Shown: positions 47,005 to 59,758, counted from the stretch's first letter. The stretch: DNA of 64,000 bases from Verticillium longisporum (GCA_019188255.1 JAETXT010000001.1:1612001-1676000); one strand, 5' to 3'. The notes: generated from the sequence alone by a model not told the origin. Program-made: numbers and translations.

Positions 47005-50000
47005 CAGTCTGGCGACAGAAATGTCACTTGTAGAATCATCTCCTCCTGGTTCGCCAAACATCGGCATGCCATCAAACAGACCCCTGCTACTGCGGCAGCC
47101 CTTTTTTCAACGTTGCTGCCCGATGTTCGAACCGATCGCGTGTATGGAATCCAAGCTCCATCGCTACAGAGAATTGTTGGTCGAGCCCTCTGTCTTGGAA
47201 GCTCCCGGTTTGCCCATCTGCGTCGCTATGAGAACTCTGGGAGTGGCGAGGACTTGGCCGACTGCGTAGCAGGCATTCTCACGGAGACTGTAAGACTCTA
47301 CAATCGCTCATATCCATCACTCGTTCTAATGAATTGTAGCCCAACCCCGTCAGTAAACTAGACCAGGTCACGGTGGAGGAGATTGATGCTCTGCTCAACG
47401 GGCTCGCTGCGAACTGCAGATTCAGCTCTCATACTGTCCGTCAATCCCACCGGAACACAGGTTGTGAGAACAAAGAGACACTCGGCGAGCTTTACCGCCA
47501 AGTGCATGCTCGAGAGGCCAAGTGGTTGACTCGCATCATTCTGAAGCAAATCCAGCTCACCGCTCTCGACCCCAGCGTCGTCTATGGATCCTATGACGCC
47601 CGTCTTCCATTCGTCGCCAGGGTTCAAGAGAGCTTTGAAGTTGCTCTCACATCCTTGCGGGAACTGAGGGCATCAAATCCGCTCGGTATCGGTACACAGA
47701 ACTTGGTTCATGTCATCAAGCCAATTCTCGGGACCAAGGTTGGTCGACAAACCTGGTTGAAGGGTAGGAGTATCAAACATTGCATCGGCCTCCATCCCAA
47801 GCGAGTCAGCTGTGAGAAGAAAATGGACGGCGAGTACTGCCAAGTGCACGTCGATCTGAGCAAGGGATCCAGAAGCGTTCAGATCTTCTCGAAGAGCGGC
47901 AAGGATAGCACACAAGACCGAGTAGGCATTCACAAGTAAGTCTTCAGCCTCTGCTAGCTCTTAGATGTTGACTGGTGCATAGGGCTATACGCGACTCTTT
48001 GGGTATAGGCGGTAGCAAGCCGAAGATATCTCAAGGGTGTGTGTTGGAGGGAGAATTGCTCGTCTACAATGAAAGGGTAAAACAACGTGCCAGCAATACT
48101 CACATCTACTAACGGCAAACAGGAGGGTCGGATACTCCCTTTTCACAAAATACGCAAATATGTCTTGAGGTCAGGCGTTCCTCTGGGCACTCAAAAAGAC
48201 TCTCCGTAAGTTGTTGTTCAGCAACATACAATCTAGTTGCTGACCGACTAGGCCGGACCTGGACGAGCATTTGATGATAGTCTACTTTGATGTGTTGCTC
48301 ATCGATAACGAGTCTCTACTGGGAATCCGTCAAACAGACAGGTTCAACCGACTCAGAGAGCTTATCATGTGTCGCACCGGACATGCTGAGTTGGTCCACA
48401 GACAGGTGATTGATCTTAGCCTACGTCAAGGTGCTTCAGATCTCCGGCGAGCCTTCGCAGAATCCATTACTCATCGGGAGGAGGGCCTGGTACTGAAGCC
48501 AGATGATCCATACTTTGACTTTAGCAAGGATAAGCGTTCGTTCGCTGGTTGTCCGATCAAGTTGAAGAAGGAGTATATCGGAAATTTTGGAGACGTGGGA
48601 GACTTTGCCGTGATCGGGGCTCGATACGACCCTGTGAAGGCACAAGAGTACAATGTTCCCGGCCTGAAGTGGACACACTTCTACTACGGCTGTCTTACCA
48701 ATAAGGAGGACGTTCAGCGGCATCAAACCAAGCCTAAATTCATGGTGGTTGACACAGTTGAGGTAAATACGACAATGATGAAGACTGTCCTCATCCATGG
48801 CAACACGCTCGAGATTCCCTTCCTCGAGAACGCCTGCTTGGAATTGCAAATCCCTCCTCGAATAGCTAGCGACAAACTCCCGACGGTCATTTTCCGGGAG
48901 CCCCTTGTCTTTGACATAAGATGCTTCTCTTTTGACAAACCTGGGAACACGGGGTTCTGGATACCCCGCTTCCCACAGGTTTCGAAAGTGCACTTCGACC
49001 GAACGTTCATGGACACAATGACTTTCATTGAGCTACAGGCTGCTGCAGAGGAGGCCAAGAATATGCCCATCATGGAGGATAGCCAGGAGCTGCTCCATTG
49101 GATTAGCCTCCTGGAGGGCGCTGATCCTCGAGGTGTTGCAGTCGATGCCTTGACTCAGTCGACGGTAACATCTTTGTTAACACCCTCCCCCAGACGACAG
49201 TCCAGAACATCTCAACTCTCGAGCATTGCGTCTCCTAACAACACCCCCACAAAGCTATGCCGGGCCCCAAGTATTGCGCTCTTCACAATTTCAGCTTCAT
49301 CAGAAGCGGCGGAACCCCAACATCCCAACACGCAGCCATGCTCCACTCGAGAATCAAATCTACGGCAACAGATCCAGGAAGCCGAGGGCCTCAAGAGAGG
49401 CAGCACTGAGGATTGTGTGAATCGAGCAGATAACAAGCGACCGAGGCGCAATACATTGTCAGCCTCTGCATTTTCTGAACACTTGCATTGGTCACGGACT
49501 CGTCCGGCATCACCTCAATGCAATTCGTCAACACGGCAACCACTTTCAAACGTTTGCAACAACTCGTCGCCAGTTGGTATCACATCATCTCAGTCATTTT
49601 CCCTGGACAGCCCGACCAAACAGAAGCAATCTGCTAGGAGTAGCTACATCGCACCATCGTCATTCCCCGTCATGACTAGGAGGGAGATTGATTCATCTCG
49701 GAACCTTGTGTCTTCAACTTCATCGGTGAGGGCGGCGACGCTCTACAACCCTTCCGCCACAGACGGTTCATGTCAGATCGCAGGCCACCGTTGCAAGATG
49801 AGGAATCGTGAAATTCTCTTGGCTCCCTGCATCGCAAACCAACTTCTTGTCACCGAGAGTATATTGCCGGCGCATTTCATCAAGTCATGGGTGACCGATC
49901 CTGAAAACTGGCGCCAGAGCGAGTTGAGCCATGTACGAGACGGTGCATTGCGTGGGGTTATATCACCGCCTCGCCGACGCAGGAAGGTTTGTTTCGTCGA

Positions 50001-50208
50001 GCGAAGGCGTGTGGAAGCCACACGCCACCTTGTGAAGCAGATTCAAGCATTGGACTTACGACTACCTGATGGCGAACGCGAGTCGGTCGAAATGTACGAC
50101 TGGCGGGTGCTGGAAGACATTGACCAATACGAGAAGTCATCCAGGGGTTCATCGCCGGCATCAGCAAAGTCTAACCCATGGAAGAAATGGTGGGTGGGGT
50201 TGGTATAG
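46924..50208 (+). CDS. ATP-dependent DNA ligase-like protein
   Basis: Contains the ATP-dependent DNA ligase adenylation domain; such enzymes seal nicks by forming a lysyl-AMP intermediate. Exons: 46924-47289, 47340-47935, 47983-48076, 48123-48205 and 48252-50208, all GT-AG and in phase, about 1,031 aa. Motif I is K-M-D-G-E-Y with the AMP-accepting Lys near residue 283; EGELLVYNER (motif III-like), EGLVLKPDDPYF (motif IV) and IKLKKEYI (motif V) follow. An N-terminal ligase-type helical domain starts with a run of about 13 Gln encoded by CAG. The C-terminal third is Ser-rich with a basic tail, and I see no BRCT repeat, so it is neither a canonical LIG4 nor LIG1. It belongs to a divergent fungal ligase group; activity is likely but the cellular role is open. 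Confidence 0.82.
46966..47006. repeat. CAG microsatellite (poly-Gln)
   Basis: About a dozen CAG triplets encode a Gln run near the N-terminus of the ligase-like protein. Confidence 0.9.
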
Positions 50209-50344
50209 ACGTCCCTTGATAATTGATGGTTTCTGCGAAACGCCCATGCATTGCTGGAGGCAGAACGCAAGCATTTTAGCCATAAAACATGCTATTTGAG
50301 CAAACATTCTGAATACTAAACATTGGCTCTGTACCTTGACGTGG

Positions 50345-51559
50345 TTATGCCTTGGCCTGCTCCTCCTCCTTATACAGGTCCTTGTAGCTTTCCTTCAGTC
50401 GCATGTGCAGGTGTTCATCGGCCGTCACCACTTTTCTCTCGGCATATGGGTTTGCGTTCGGCGTTCCAACTTCGGGGTTGAAAGTCTTCACTCGGTCACT
50501 GGGCACTGGCTCCAATGCCGTCGCACCTACAGGGTGGCAGAAGAAGGCAATTGAATATCTCGGCCCCGTGTCAGACTCGCCTTCCACGGGCGCGGCGTCA
50601 CCAGAAAAGACGACGCGATGGACGGTGCTCCGGAACAAGCCGTTTGTCCAGTAGCTCAGCAGATCGCCAATGTTGACGAGGATGGGTGGGAGGGCGTCGT
50701 CCTCGGTACCGGGGGCCGAACGGGGACGGGAGCCCAGGCGTTCTCGCGCGTGAGGAACCCGAGGCCGGCCTGACCCTCGAGGCGGAAGAGGAGGGTGATG
50801 GAACCGTAGTCCGAGTGGGCGCCCGCGCGAACTGCGTCGGGGGCGGCGTTGGAGGCAGAGGTGGCTGGGTAGTACAGGAGGCGAAGGATGGTGCCGGAGG
50901 GGCCACGGGAGGGAAGGTGGGCGCTGGAGAAGAAGTCGGGGGCGAGACATCGAGGCCAAGGCCGAGAAGGTAGAGAAGACGGAGGCAGAGAGAATGGCAC
51001 TGTTCGCGGAAGGAGTTGACTTGGGGCTCGTCTGGCTGAATGGTGGCGGGCAGGGGTTGCTGGGCCTTGCCATCGGCAAACTCTCCAAAGTTGAAGGCTC
51101 TGGCGAGGGTTCTTGTTAGGGGGCCTTGTGTCCACATGACTTATATTGTGTTCATGACTTACTCTTTGTAGTCTCCGACCTGGAACATGTTAATATGAAG
51201 CGTCTTGACTTATAGAAAGCATTTTACCTTTTGCGTCTTGGGGTCCAGAGTCTCCGAATGCATACCTGACCAGCCACGGTTGTTGGTCTGGATAGAGCAG
51301 GCGGCCTTTTCTTCGATAGGAGCCTTGAAAAGCTTGCGAGACTAGATTTTTGGCCGTCAGTGAGGGTTTCGTCGTCGAGGGCCACCGCACCTACAAGATC
51401 GAAAGCACCGTCAATATCAGACAAGCCTATGAAATCACCGGTGTTCTTGATATAGATGAAGCCATGCTCGGCAGCTGCATCAACGACTTGGCGCGCCACA
51501 TCCGCCTCGTCAACGGCCTTTGAGACATCAATGATGGGTATGTTTGCGTTTGGAGCCAT
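50345..51559 (-). CDS. 2-oxoglutarate/Fe(II) dioxygenase, IPNS-like
   Basis: Member of the isopenicillin-N-synthase-like 2OG-Fe(II) oxygenases, which oxidise small molecules; the substrate is unknown. Exons: 51395-51559, 51228-51341, a 17-nt exon 51163-51179, and 50345-51099. The start at 51559 (MAPNANIPIIDVS) fits the family better than the ATG 39 bases upstream. The N-terminal DIOX_N domain includes AAEHGFIYIKNTG and RGWSGMHSETLDPKTQKVGD. The iron ligands are His and Asp in AHSDYGSITLLF and the distal His in TVHRVV; the 2OG-binding Arg-x-Ser is RYSIAFF. Frame breaks at the G runs 50938-50942 and 50711-50715 each need one extra base; the repaired joins give LDVSPPDFFSS and VRPPGTEDD. No cluster neighbours suggest a secondary-metabolite role. 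Confidence 0.8.
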
Positions 51560-53007
51560 CTTGATAATCGATCTGCCGGGGTTTGGGATGCGCAACATGC
51601 ATGTATGACTCCCTCGTGGAAGAAACCAGCCGAGGGGGGAGGTGGGCAGTCAATTGATCAAGGTAGGTAGTCTTATCGCGATAAGCCATGGTGGGATGTC
51701 AAGGAGGGGTCCGGTTGTGACGAGAATGTGTCACTCGGGGCACCAACCAGATCTCGACATGACCGGTTCTTGGATGGGACCTTAGGATACGATCCAGTGA
51801 ACCTAGCAAGCTATTTACATGGCCATACGAATCCGTAAAGACATATGCAGCTGTTGGTATGGGCAGTCTTCAATCGAGATCAGACAGTGCGCACGATGTC
51901 GCTGCCAGGTTTCTCGTTGTAAGCTGATTTTTTTTATAGACATCACACGACTCGTTGGCTCCCCGGCCCGTCCCATGCAATGCAGTGCTGGGTGTGGATC
52001 AAGCTTCTGCACATCGGCCTCCATGCCTGTTGATGTGCAACATAACGTGCCCGGTTTGTGTGCCTGTGCCTGGGCCTACATGTACACCTGACAGTAGGTA
52101 CCTTACCTAACATGTTGAGCAGTACGGTATTCCTTACTTCCTCCGTCCAGCCCCTGTACAGCCCATCCTCGGTGACGAACGGCAGCCAGCTGAACCCCCC
52201 TTCCGTGCTACCGTAGGTATTGAACCCGTGAACCCCCCCAAAGTGACCTCTGTTCAAGATGGCCGGGGCAGGAAACAAAGTCGCACGGGCCACATGAGCT
52301 GTGTCGTCGGTACTTTGGCCATCGCCGCCTCTGGCCAGATGTCAGCCGCTGGCAATCCTCCCAACCCAATGACACACCAGGCACCGCCACAGCCCACAGC
52401 TGGCGCGACCCCCCAGTCTAAAACACCCGCCGGGCACTTCCTTCCCTAACAGTCAATCGGTTAGCGCCCTGAAATTCAAGGGTTTCCCTCCCCCGTCAAG
52501 CGCCCTACCCCCCGGTACTCGCACGGTGACACGCACCTGTGTTCCAGGCACAACAGGCACGACCAGACAGTGGGCAGAGAGAGGTAGGTACCTGAGGACC
52601 GAAGTACCTGAGTACCTACCTACCTACCTTAGCTGGCAGGAAGGAACGAACTGGATTGGACCTCACCGGACAGAAGGTCTGCCCAAGCCCCAAACTTCTT
52701 CTCTCCGAATACCTACCTCGCTCCGATCCTCGTCGCCTCGTCGCCGACTCATCCTCCTCCATTTCGAAGGACGACCTTCTTCTCCTGGCGTCATTGGCCC
52801 AGCGGTCGGCCGTCTCTGTTCATGACAAGCTCAGACCTTTCTTTTGGGTGTCTTCTGAGCTGCCGTTTTCCTTGACCAACGGCCCCCCCGCCCCCTTTGT
52901 TGACCTCCGACGAGGTCTCGCGACATAGCTGAGCTCTGCTCTACGAGGAGTCATCTCTTCCAATCGAGCTTGGGGGGCTCCGCCAAGCTTGCGCAACCCG
53001 AATCAAG
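51560..53007. promoter_or_regulatory. 1.45 kb divergent spacer, 2OG oxygenase / MKT1
   Basis: Several copies of GGTAGGTACCT-type motifs (51661, 52094, 52581-52630, 52709) cluster here. Open frames are short and carry no conserved motif. Confidence 0.5.
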
Positions 53008-55872
53008 ATGCCTTGTGAGTGCCTGTGCCCTTGCGATCCTCTTCCAGCTCTGCCACCCCGTCTTTCGATGCGCCCCTCCCACGACCACCGAATACGTCCC
53101 TCCTCTCGACAAGCTTGCCTCGTCACATGCTTGCGAAGCTCGATGCGTCCCACAGACTGTCCTAGATCTCCGCTCCATGTCCTCCTCACTACCCGCCTGG
53201 GCAGTAGTATGTAGGCAGAGAGGTCGATGCCATGCGCACATGGCACCATTGTTGGCTTTTGACTCTCTCGAGCATCATACCCACCGAAGCAGTTTGTTGA
53301 GGGTCAGCGCTGGCATGCAACGTCACACGAATACCAAACCATTTCAATGAGGGTCATCGCAAGCTTCCGCCGGCGGGCCGCAGGGATGGTTTTCTGTCGA
53401 GAACGATCACTGTCCTCTCAACAACAATGGACAACTGGGGCTGACGGCTAGATTTTTAGCTCTCGTGGAAGACGCCTGGATCAACGGCCAGGCAACGTGA
53501 GTCCAGCCCTCTCGAGGTTCTTGGCTTGTGACTAACTTGTCGTGTGCAGGACCGCCAACGTATCTGACCTCGAAGACTGTGCCATCGCCGTCGACGCGAC
53601 CTACTACTTGCAGCTCTGCCTCGATAGCCCTCCATCCCGCGAACCTCTCTTGTCCGCGCTTGGGGGGCTTACTGGGCTCGACTACCATATTCGCCAAGAT
53701 CTCGAACAATGGAACGCCCACAAGATCACTCCGCTGTTCATATTTGATGGGCAAACCCTCCATGGCCAGGATGAAGTAGCTGCCCTGCGCGGCAAAGCGG
53801 CCAACAAGAAGACGGACGAAGCCTGGAACCTCTACGCGAAGGGTGAGGCGGAACAAGCCGTTACTGCATTTGGGGCCAATAGCGGTATGGAATATCAGTC
53901 TTCTGAGAGGTAGCGACGGTGCTGACCCAGGTCCTCTAGGTGCATTCCGAGTTCAGACTCTGTACCCCATGCTCCAGTCCATTCTCCAGGAGAATAAGTT
54001 GCACTTCCTAGTTGCACCGTACAATGCATCAGCTCAGGTATGCTTAGGCGCTGCTGCTGCTGCTGCTTGTTTCCTCTCGTCTGACTTGTGTGCCAGATTG
54101 CGTACCTGGACATGATCGACTCTGACCAATGCGCCGGTGTCATGGGCTCGCAAGAGCTGCTTCTGTACCCGATCAACGACGGCGTCATTCGCTCTTTCGA
54201 CTGGGAGAACAAGAAGGTTAAGGCTATCTTCAAAAAGAGCTTGATTCGGTCCCTCAATGTTAACGACACTACGTTCACCGACGCTCTTCTCATGACTGGC
54301 ACCTCATTTCTTTCTACCTACCCCCCGCTTCAGGACACGTCGTACGTAAGGCGTCAGCCTCACACAATTAACGATGCTGTGAACATGCTCCGTACGGCCG
54401 ACAAATCTGTAGCGCAGTCTGCTTCTGCCTTCAGTGACGTCCTGCAGCAGCAAGACCCTACCTGGCTGGACAGGTACAGGCGCGCAAAGATGGCTGTTCT
54501 TCATTTCGTCTACATTGCCGAGTCGGGCGAAGTCAAGGTCAACGACTACGAGCATCTTACCAATGACAACCTGCAATATATGGGATTGCAGCTTCCGGCA
54601 GAGCTCTATCACTATCTCAACGTGGGCTTGATCGGCGGCCGTGTCTTGAGCGGCATCACACACCTCCAAATCTTCATCGCACCGACTCTCGACGGCACCG
54701 TGTCAGAAGAATACAAGAAACTGGTTACCAACCAACTTGTTCCCATCCGGGAGCAGACGCTTGCGCTGTTGATGCCACGTCTGAACCGCTGGATCTCACG
54801 CCAAGACGTCATGTTGAAGGTCTGGTACGACGACAAGCTCTCACAAAAGCTCAACCACGCCGGCGTCCAACCTAACCCGATAGGACGTGCAGCGACTTGG
54901 GACATTAATGAAAGCAGCTTCAAGAAGAGCGAGGTTACGGACGCGAAACCAGGATCCATTTCATTTGAAGTGCTTTCACTGCTCTTCCCCGACTTTGCCA
55001 AGGAGACCTTCCCCAAGGAGAAACGCATCAAGGGCATCAACTCGGCTGATGAGATCACCTCGCTCGCTATTTGGCGCTTTCTACAGCTTAGGGGCTATGT
55101 CGATAACGCCCATGGCTTGACAGGTTGGGGAAACGCACTGGCCGTGGCGATTATGAGTCTCAAGACCTGGACGAGTCAAAGCCGACCTGGTGGCTTGGAG
55201 GGCTACGAGGCTGTTCTGATGGCCTTTGAGTTGATCCGGCTTGGCGTTTTGCATGCGCACACTGGCTACGGAGAAGCCAACGGGAACTCGCAGAATGGCA
55301 CCGATGCGGAAGAGGGCAGCAGCCTCCTCATCGGTCGCTGCGCTTCTCTACTGAAGCTGCGACACGAAGCCAATGGATACACGGGACCACTCAGCAAGCC
55401 CCTGCTGTACTTCCGTTCGCTATCCACGACTGTTCGAGAAGCAGACCGAGACCTCATCGAAGCTATCGTTGCCTCAATGTTCCTGCACGCTCAGTCCAAG
55501 AGGGACAGAGACGATTACCTGACATTGAAGCAGAGGCAAGTGAAAACATGCGATTTGAATGTTTGAACCGGACTAACATTTCCCAGACTTCCCTTCCTTC
55601 ACAGCCCTGATGTCGCGTTGGGCATTGCCGTAAAGACCTTCTTGACCGAGGTCTCTACTTCTGACACTCCAGAGGTGCGGCAAGCGAGGCTGAGCGCCTT
55701 CCCGGCCAACTTTGTGCCGAATGCGATCAACTTCGCAGAGGACCTTGAAATGAGCCTGGCGTTCTTTGACGCCATTGGCGCCGGTGTGGAAACGCTGAGC
55801 ACAGAGCTTTCAGCCGACGACAAGGCGTCTTGGAGGGCAGCCCGAGACTATCGGCACGCGAGACGGGTCTAA
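53008..55872 (+). CDS. MKT1: MKT1, XPG-fold post-transcriptional regulator
   Basis: Mkt1 (with Pbp1 in yeast) regulates translation and stability of specific mRNAs; it keeps an XPG/FEN1-like fold without known nuclease activity. Exons: 53008-53014 (7 nt, MP plus one base), 53460-53496, 53550-53884, 53940-54037, 54097-55535 and 55587-55872. Exon 2 spells SLVEDAWINGQAT and exon 3 continues NVSDLEDCAIAVDATYYL, the XPG-N start. FDGQTLHGQDEVAALRGKAA is the second XPG-N block, and YLDMIDSDQCAGVMGSQELL the XPG-I block. The Mkt1 C-terminal domain follows (FAEDLEMSLAFFDAIGAGV). The last intron starts with AG|GCAAGT, a GC-AG intron with a CTAAC branch; a nearby GT would truncate the conserved end. The first exon rests on phase, a perfect donor and a strong acceptor over an unusually long 445-nt intron, so the start is less sure. 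Confidence 0.88.
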
Positions 55873-56826
55873 GCATTCTTCGAGTGCAGTGTTGGAGCAT
55901 AGAAGGCACCTCAGTATACGGCAGGCATAGCTTTGGTGACGCTTCAGATGGGAGTTTCTCCGCCAAAGGTTGCTCGGAGCTTCCGAGGCGCGGCCATATA
56001 CATGGTCAATACGCGCCGAGCTCAAGCCGTGGCGCGGACTGGCGAGGCACTGAGGGCGGAAGCACTGGTATCAAATACCTGTACTTCATCTATGGGTGGG
56101 ACGAGGGCCTCGTCAGTGTGGCTCGATGTTGAAGTGGCCGGGCCTGCGCCGGGCCTAGAAGGGCGGGTGGCTGAGAGGCACCCCGAGCTGGGTGCCGGCT
56201 CTCCCCTCCCATCTGGTTTCGAGTATCATACAGTAGGCTCAGGATCCTGGGCCCGGCAGGCAACTGGCAAACAATATGAACAAAACTACTCGATATTCCA
56301 AGCAGCACTTCCAACGATGTACAACATGTGATTCGATGGACTTGACCGGTCTGTGAATGTCCACTAACCACGACGTACCACACTTGGGCTTCCTACGAGG
56401 GTGCCAACTAGGCTTGGCGTGGAGGACAATTTTAAGTACGAAGCACCATGTCTCACTCGACGCATGATGACAGGGTGGACAGGGCACTTTTCTTTCCTAC
56501 ACATAGCATCTCAGGTCGTTGAGGATCCGTCCGGCGTTGGTTCGTGCCCTGCTGAGCTCGTCTGACACCGATCTCTTCCTCGCCGAAAAAAAATTGTGTC
56601 CTTGTGTCAGCTAGCAATTTTCTAAGTTGCTAGGTAGTCATCGTTCCGCAAAGTTCATGTCATCAAATGTCCCGGCATACCCCAAACGCCAAAGTAGACT
56701 ACAGGTTTTTCGTCAAATCATGAGAGCCCCCCACACCCCCATCCCCCCTCGGCTTTGATGCAGCGAGGCGGACAGCAAACTGTATGGCCAAGCAAACGGT
56801 TCGCGAAGCACGGCGTGGACTGTAAT
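55873..56826. other. Intergenic, convergent 3' ends
   Basis: 950 bp between MKT1 (+) and the RFTS-domain gene (-). No supported gene or repeat. Confidence 0.45.
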
Positions 56827-59167
56827 TCAGATGAGCAAGCGGCGCTTGATTGGTTGGGGGACGGTTTGCCCGTTGATTGTCTTTTGCTGGTCCTTGGACG
56901 TCTTCTCGCCCATGGCGCGGATTTTCTCCAAGAGGTGACTAAGGCGGATCTTTGTTAGAACTATCGAATCATGACATGTGAATTAAATTTGTGGTTTTGG
57001 AATGAGAAAAAGGGGAAACCAGTGGAGCATCGTCACCGTTTGCGCCAGACCAGGGTGGCGGGTACAGAGCGATCAACTGGGCTGTTACGATGTCACACGT
57101 GGTATCTAGGGTCGAAAGGGGGGTCATACTCAACGGGTAGATGGCCTTTTCCGCCTTCCAGTTTGGCAAGGTTCATGATGCTGAGCATGTGCTCGTCTTG
57201 CTCCTCGTAGTGTGCGTCCTTGATGTGCTGCTGTATCCGCTCGCGGCCGTCGCTGTCGCCTGGGTTGCGCTCCACAAAGTCGCAGCCGTCTTCCTGATCG
57301 CAGACCCAGGTGCCATGGGGGCCCTTGGGTGTTGTATCCAGGAGAGCTTCGGTGCGGATGACCACCTTCACAGGGGGCGGGCCATCGGCTGCGACATCTT
57401 CCTCTTCGTCTTCCTCGGTATCAGACTCACTGTTGTCCTCTTCGTCGTCGATAATGTGAGCTGTCTTGGCCACCTTTGTCGCCCGGGAGTCCTCCGAATC
57501 ATAATCAGAGAGCGCGTGTTTGAAAGACGGTCGAAGGCCAGACATTTTGCCAGACGGCCGACCTACTTTACGCGGGGGCGTCTCCATGTTGTGACCCATG
57601 CTGGGAGATTTCCCAATGGGTTTTCGGTGGTGCTCAATCGCCGTGCCTGCGGCCGGATTCTTAGCTCGCGGTGTAGTGTACTCATTGATCAAAGCGGGCT
57701 CAAACAGGGTCGGAGTGATGCGTGGCCGCTCGGCTGCTTCCTTTATGACCCGGTACAGAGCAGAGGCTCCCCAGACTTGCTCGTCAAGCAAGGGCAACAA
57801 CTCGCTCGCGTAGTACGAGAAAATCTCTGCTGGTGCCTCGTAAGTCTTCATCTTGAATTTGTAGTAGAATTGCGATTTCATGCTCGCCAAGGTCATTTTG
57901 TGTGGTGGGATATTGTGATAGCTTCGGACGAACTCAAACGCGTCGGCGAGTCGCTGCCCAGGGGAGCGCGTATCGTCTTCGGAAATGCCACCCGCTACGA
58001 CAGGATCGTCGAAGGATTTCTCCTGGGTCTTAGGTTGAGGGTCGATATCCATGACGTCCGCAACGGGAGCGGCTGAAGCTTGTTCTGTTGACTTTGACCG
58101 ACGGGAGGTACGTTGTGGGGCGAAATCCTGCGTGTCGACTTCTTCATCGGCAGCACTTGTCGACCGCGTCGCCCTTCGCTGCGATGTCCTCGACAACGCC
58201 TTCCGACTTGGCGGATCGGCAGCGCTGGTCTGCTGTGTCGTTACAACACCTTCCGCTGCTGGTTTGATGATGCCCAATTTCTTCTTCTTCTCAATCTCCT
58301 CGACCTTGGCAGTCAGCTCCTTATGCCTCTGCGTCAGCCATACAAAGAAGGTCGTATGGGTCCAGTCAAAGTCTTCCTCTTCATAGCAATGGGCAATGAG
58401 AAACGAGGCATGCTCGTCGCAGGCGTCGATGACCTCATGGTACAGGGAGCCGTCGCCAGCAATAACGGCGTACTTGATTTCGTCGCATGTTAGCGGTTGA
58501 TGCGAGAGAAAGGGAAAGGCTCGCTTACCTGGAAGAACATAGTGTCGACATCCAAGCTCTTGAACACCTCTTCGTTGCTCGGTCGTTTTCCTTTTCTCTT
58601 GCCCTTCTTGAGCTTGACGGCTTCTCTGTGCGCATCATGGACCTCGAGCATGTTGTAATAGAGTGACACAGCCTGCGCCATCTTATTGTAGACTGGAGTG
58701 TAGTCGATGGAAGGGGGCCTGATCTCGAACCAGCCGCACTTGCCGCCCGCCCAGACACATGGGCTCTTTTCCTCGCCCTCGGCAATGCCGACGGAATATC
58801 GTACGCAATCTGTAATCTCGATGTATGCCGACTTTGTGGTGCGTTTTCGAACTGTCAAGCGGCACGTCAGACATCTCAGCAAGATCTTATCAGTGAGGGG
58901 GGAAGCAGTCATACACATGTTTTGCTGGCCCTCGTCAGCCTTGATGAAGCCGCGCACGACTACAGGCCCATCAAAGTAGACAGACAGGAGATTGGCCATC
59001 TGGCCATCCTTGCCGTAGACTGTGACATCCTCCAGAACGTATGTCTCTTCTTCGCTGTTCTCGTCGAGAACCGCAAGCTTCAGCACGCTGGTCTCTTTGG
59101 CGTAGGTGATGGTGTCCTCGTCCACCGTTGCGACGGTCGAGTTGGACGATCGGCGCTTCCTCCCCAT
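56827..59167 (-). CDS. RFTS (DNMT1-RFD) domain protein, possible Raf2/DIM-7 relative
   Basis: Carries a region like the replication-foci-targeting domain of DNMT1, also found in the Raf2/DIM-7 subunit of the H3K9-methylating CLRC/DCDC complexes; a heterochromatin role is inference from that. Exons: 58529-59167, 57097-58472 and 56938 down to 56827, joined by 56- and 158-nt introns; the last adds HLLEKIRAMGEKTS and ends in KRRLLI. Visible parts: VLEDVTVYGKDGQMANLL and FDGPVVVRGFI (RFTS half one), CLTCRL (Cys pair), CGWFEIRPPSIDYTPVYNKM and MTLASMKSQFYYKFKMKTYE (a second helical region), an acidic stretch, and a C2H2-type finger (CDQEDGCDF ... HIKDAH). About 709 aa. The splice into the last exon depends on a donor at CACGT|GTGACA. 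It shares a promoter with PUS4. Confidence 0.65.
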
Positions 59168-59758
59168 GTTGCTGCTGTGACTGTGCGGGTCGTCGATTGA
59201 TGCGACTTAGGACATTGATATAGGTGATGATCCAGGCAGGGCTGTATTGTATCGAGGCAAGGTGGATGTTCTGGTAAATGTAGTTGGCGGCGATGCAATC
59301 CGCTATGAATGTAGGATCCTTGTGGAATATCCGGCTTGGGGAAGCAGGTCACCATCCATGAAGTGGACTCTGGAGGGGTCGAGGTAGGGATCACGGCACA
59401 CGCGCCCCCGACGCGATCCTCTTTAGTGGTGGTGCCGACTGTGGGTCTAACCTCGAGAGCCCGTGCGTAGTCGTCGGAGTGCAAAAGCTTGATAAGATAG
59501 CGAAACGGCCCCTCCAGAAAAAAATCCAATGCGCTGCTGCATCTGGGTAGGAACGAAGTGCAGTAGGAAGGTCCCATTGCTGCAACTTCTCCCCAGCCTT
59601 TCTCTTCCAAGTCCTCCACCCCCCCTTTCTCTCTTCCCAGTTCCAATCGTTGTGATCAATTCAATCACGTAGTTAATGGTTCTTCTTGCGCCAATCGCCT
59701 GTCTGCTTTCTTCGAACGAAATAGTGAGCGTATGCGAGTGACGGCACGTCTGTGGAAG
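59168..59758. promoter_or_regulatory. Bidirectional promoter, RFTS gene / PUS4
   Basis: 591 bp between divergent starts. No further gene seen. Confidence 0.5.
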
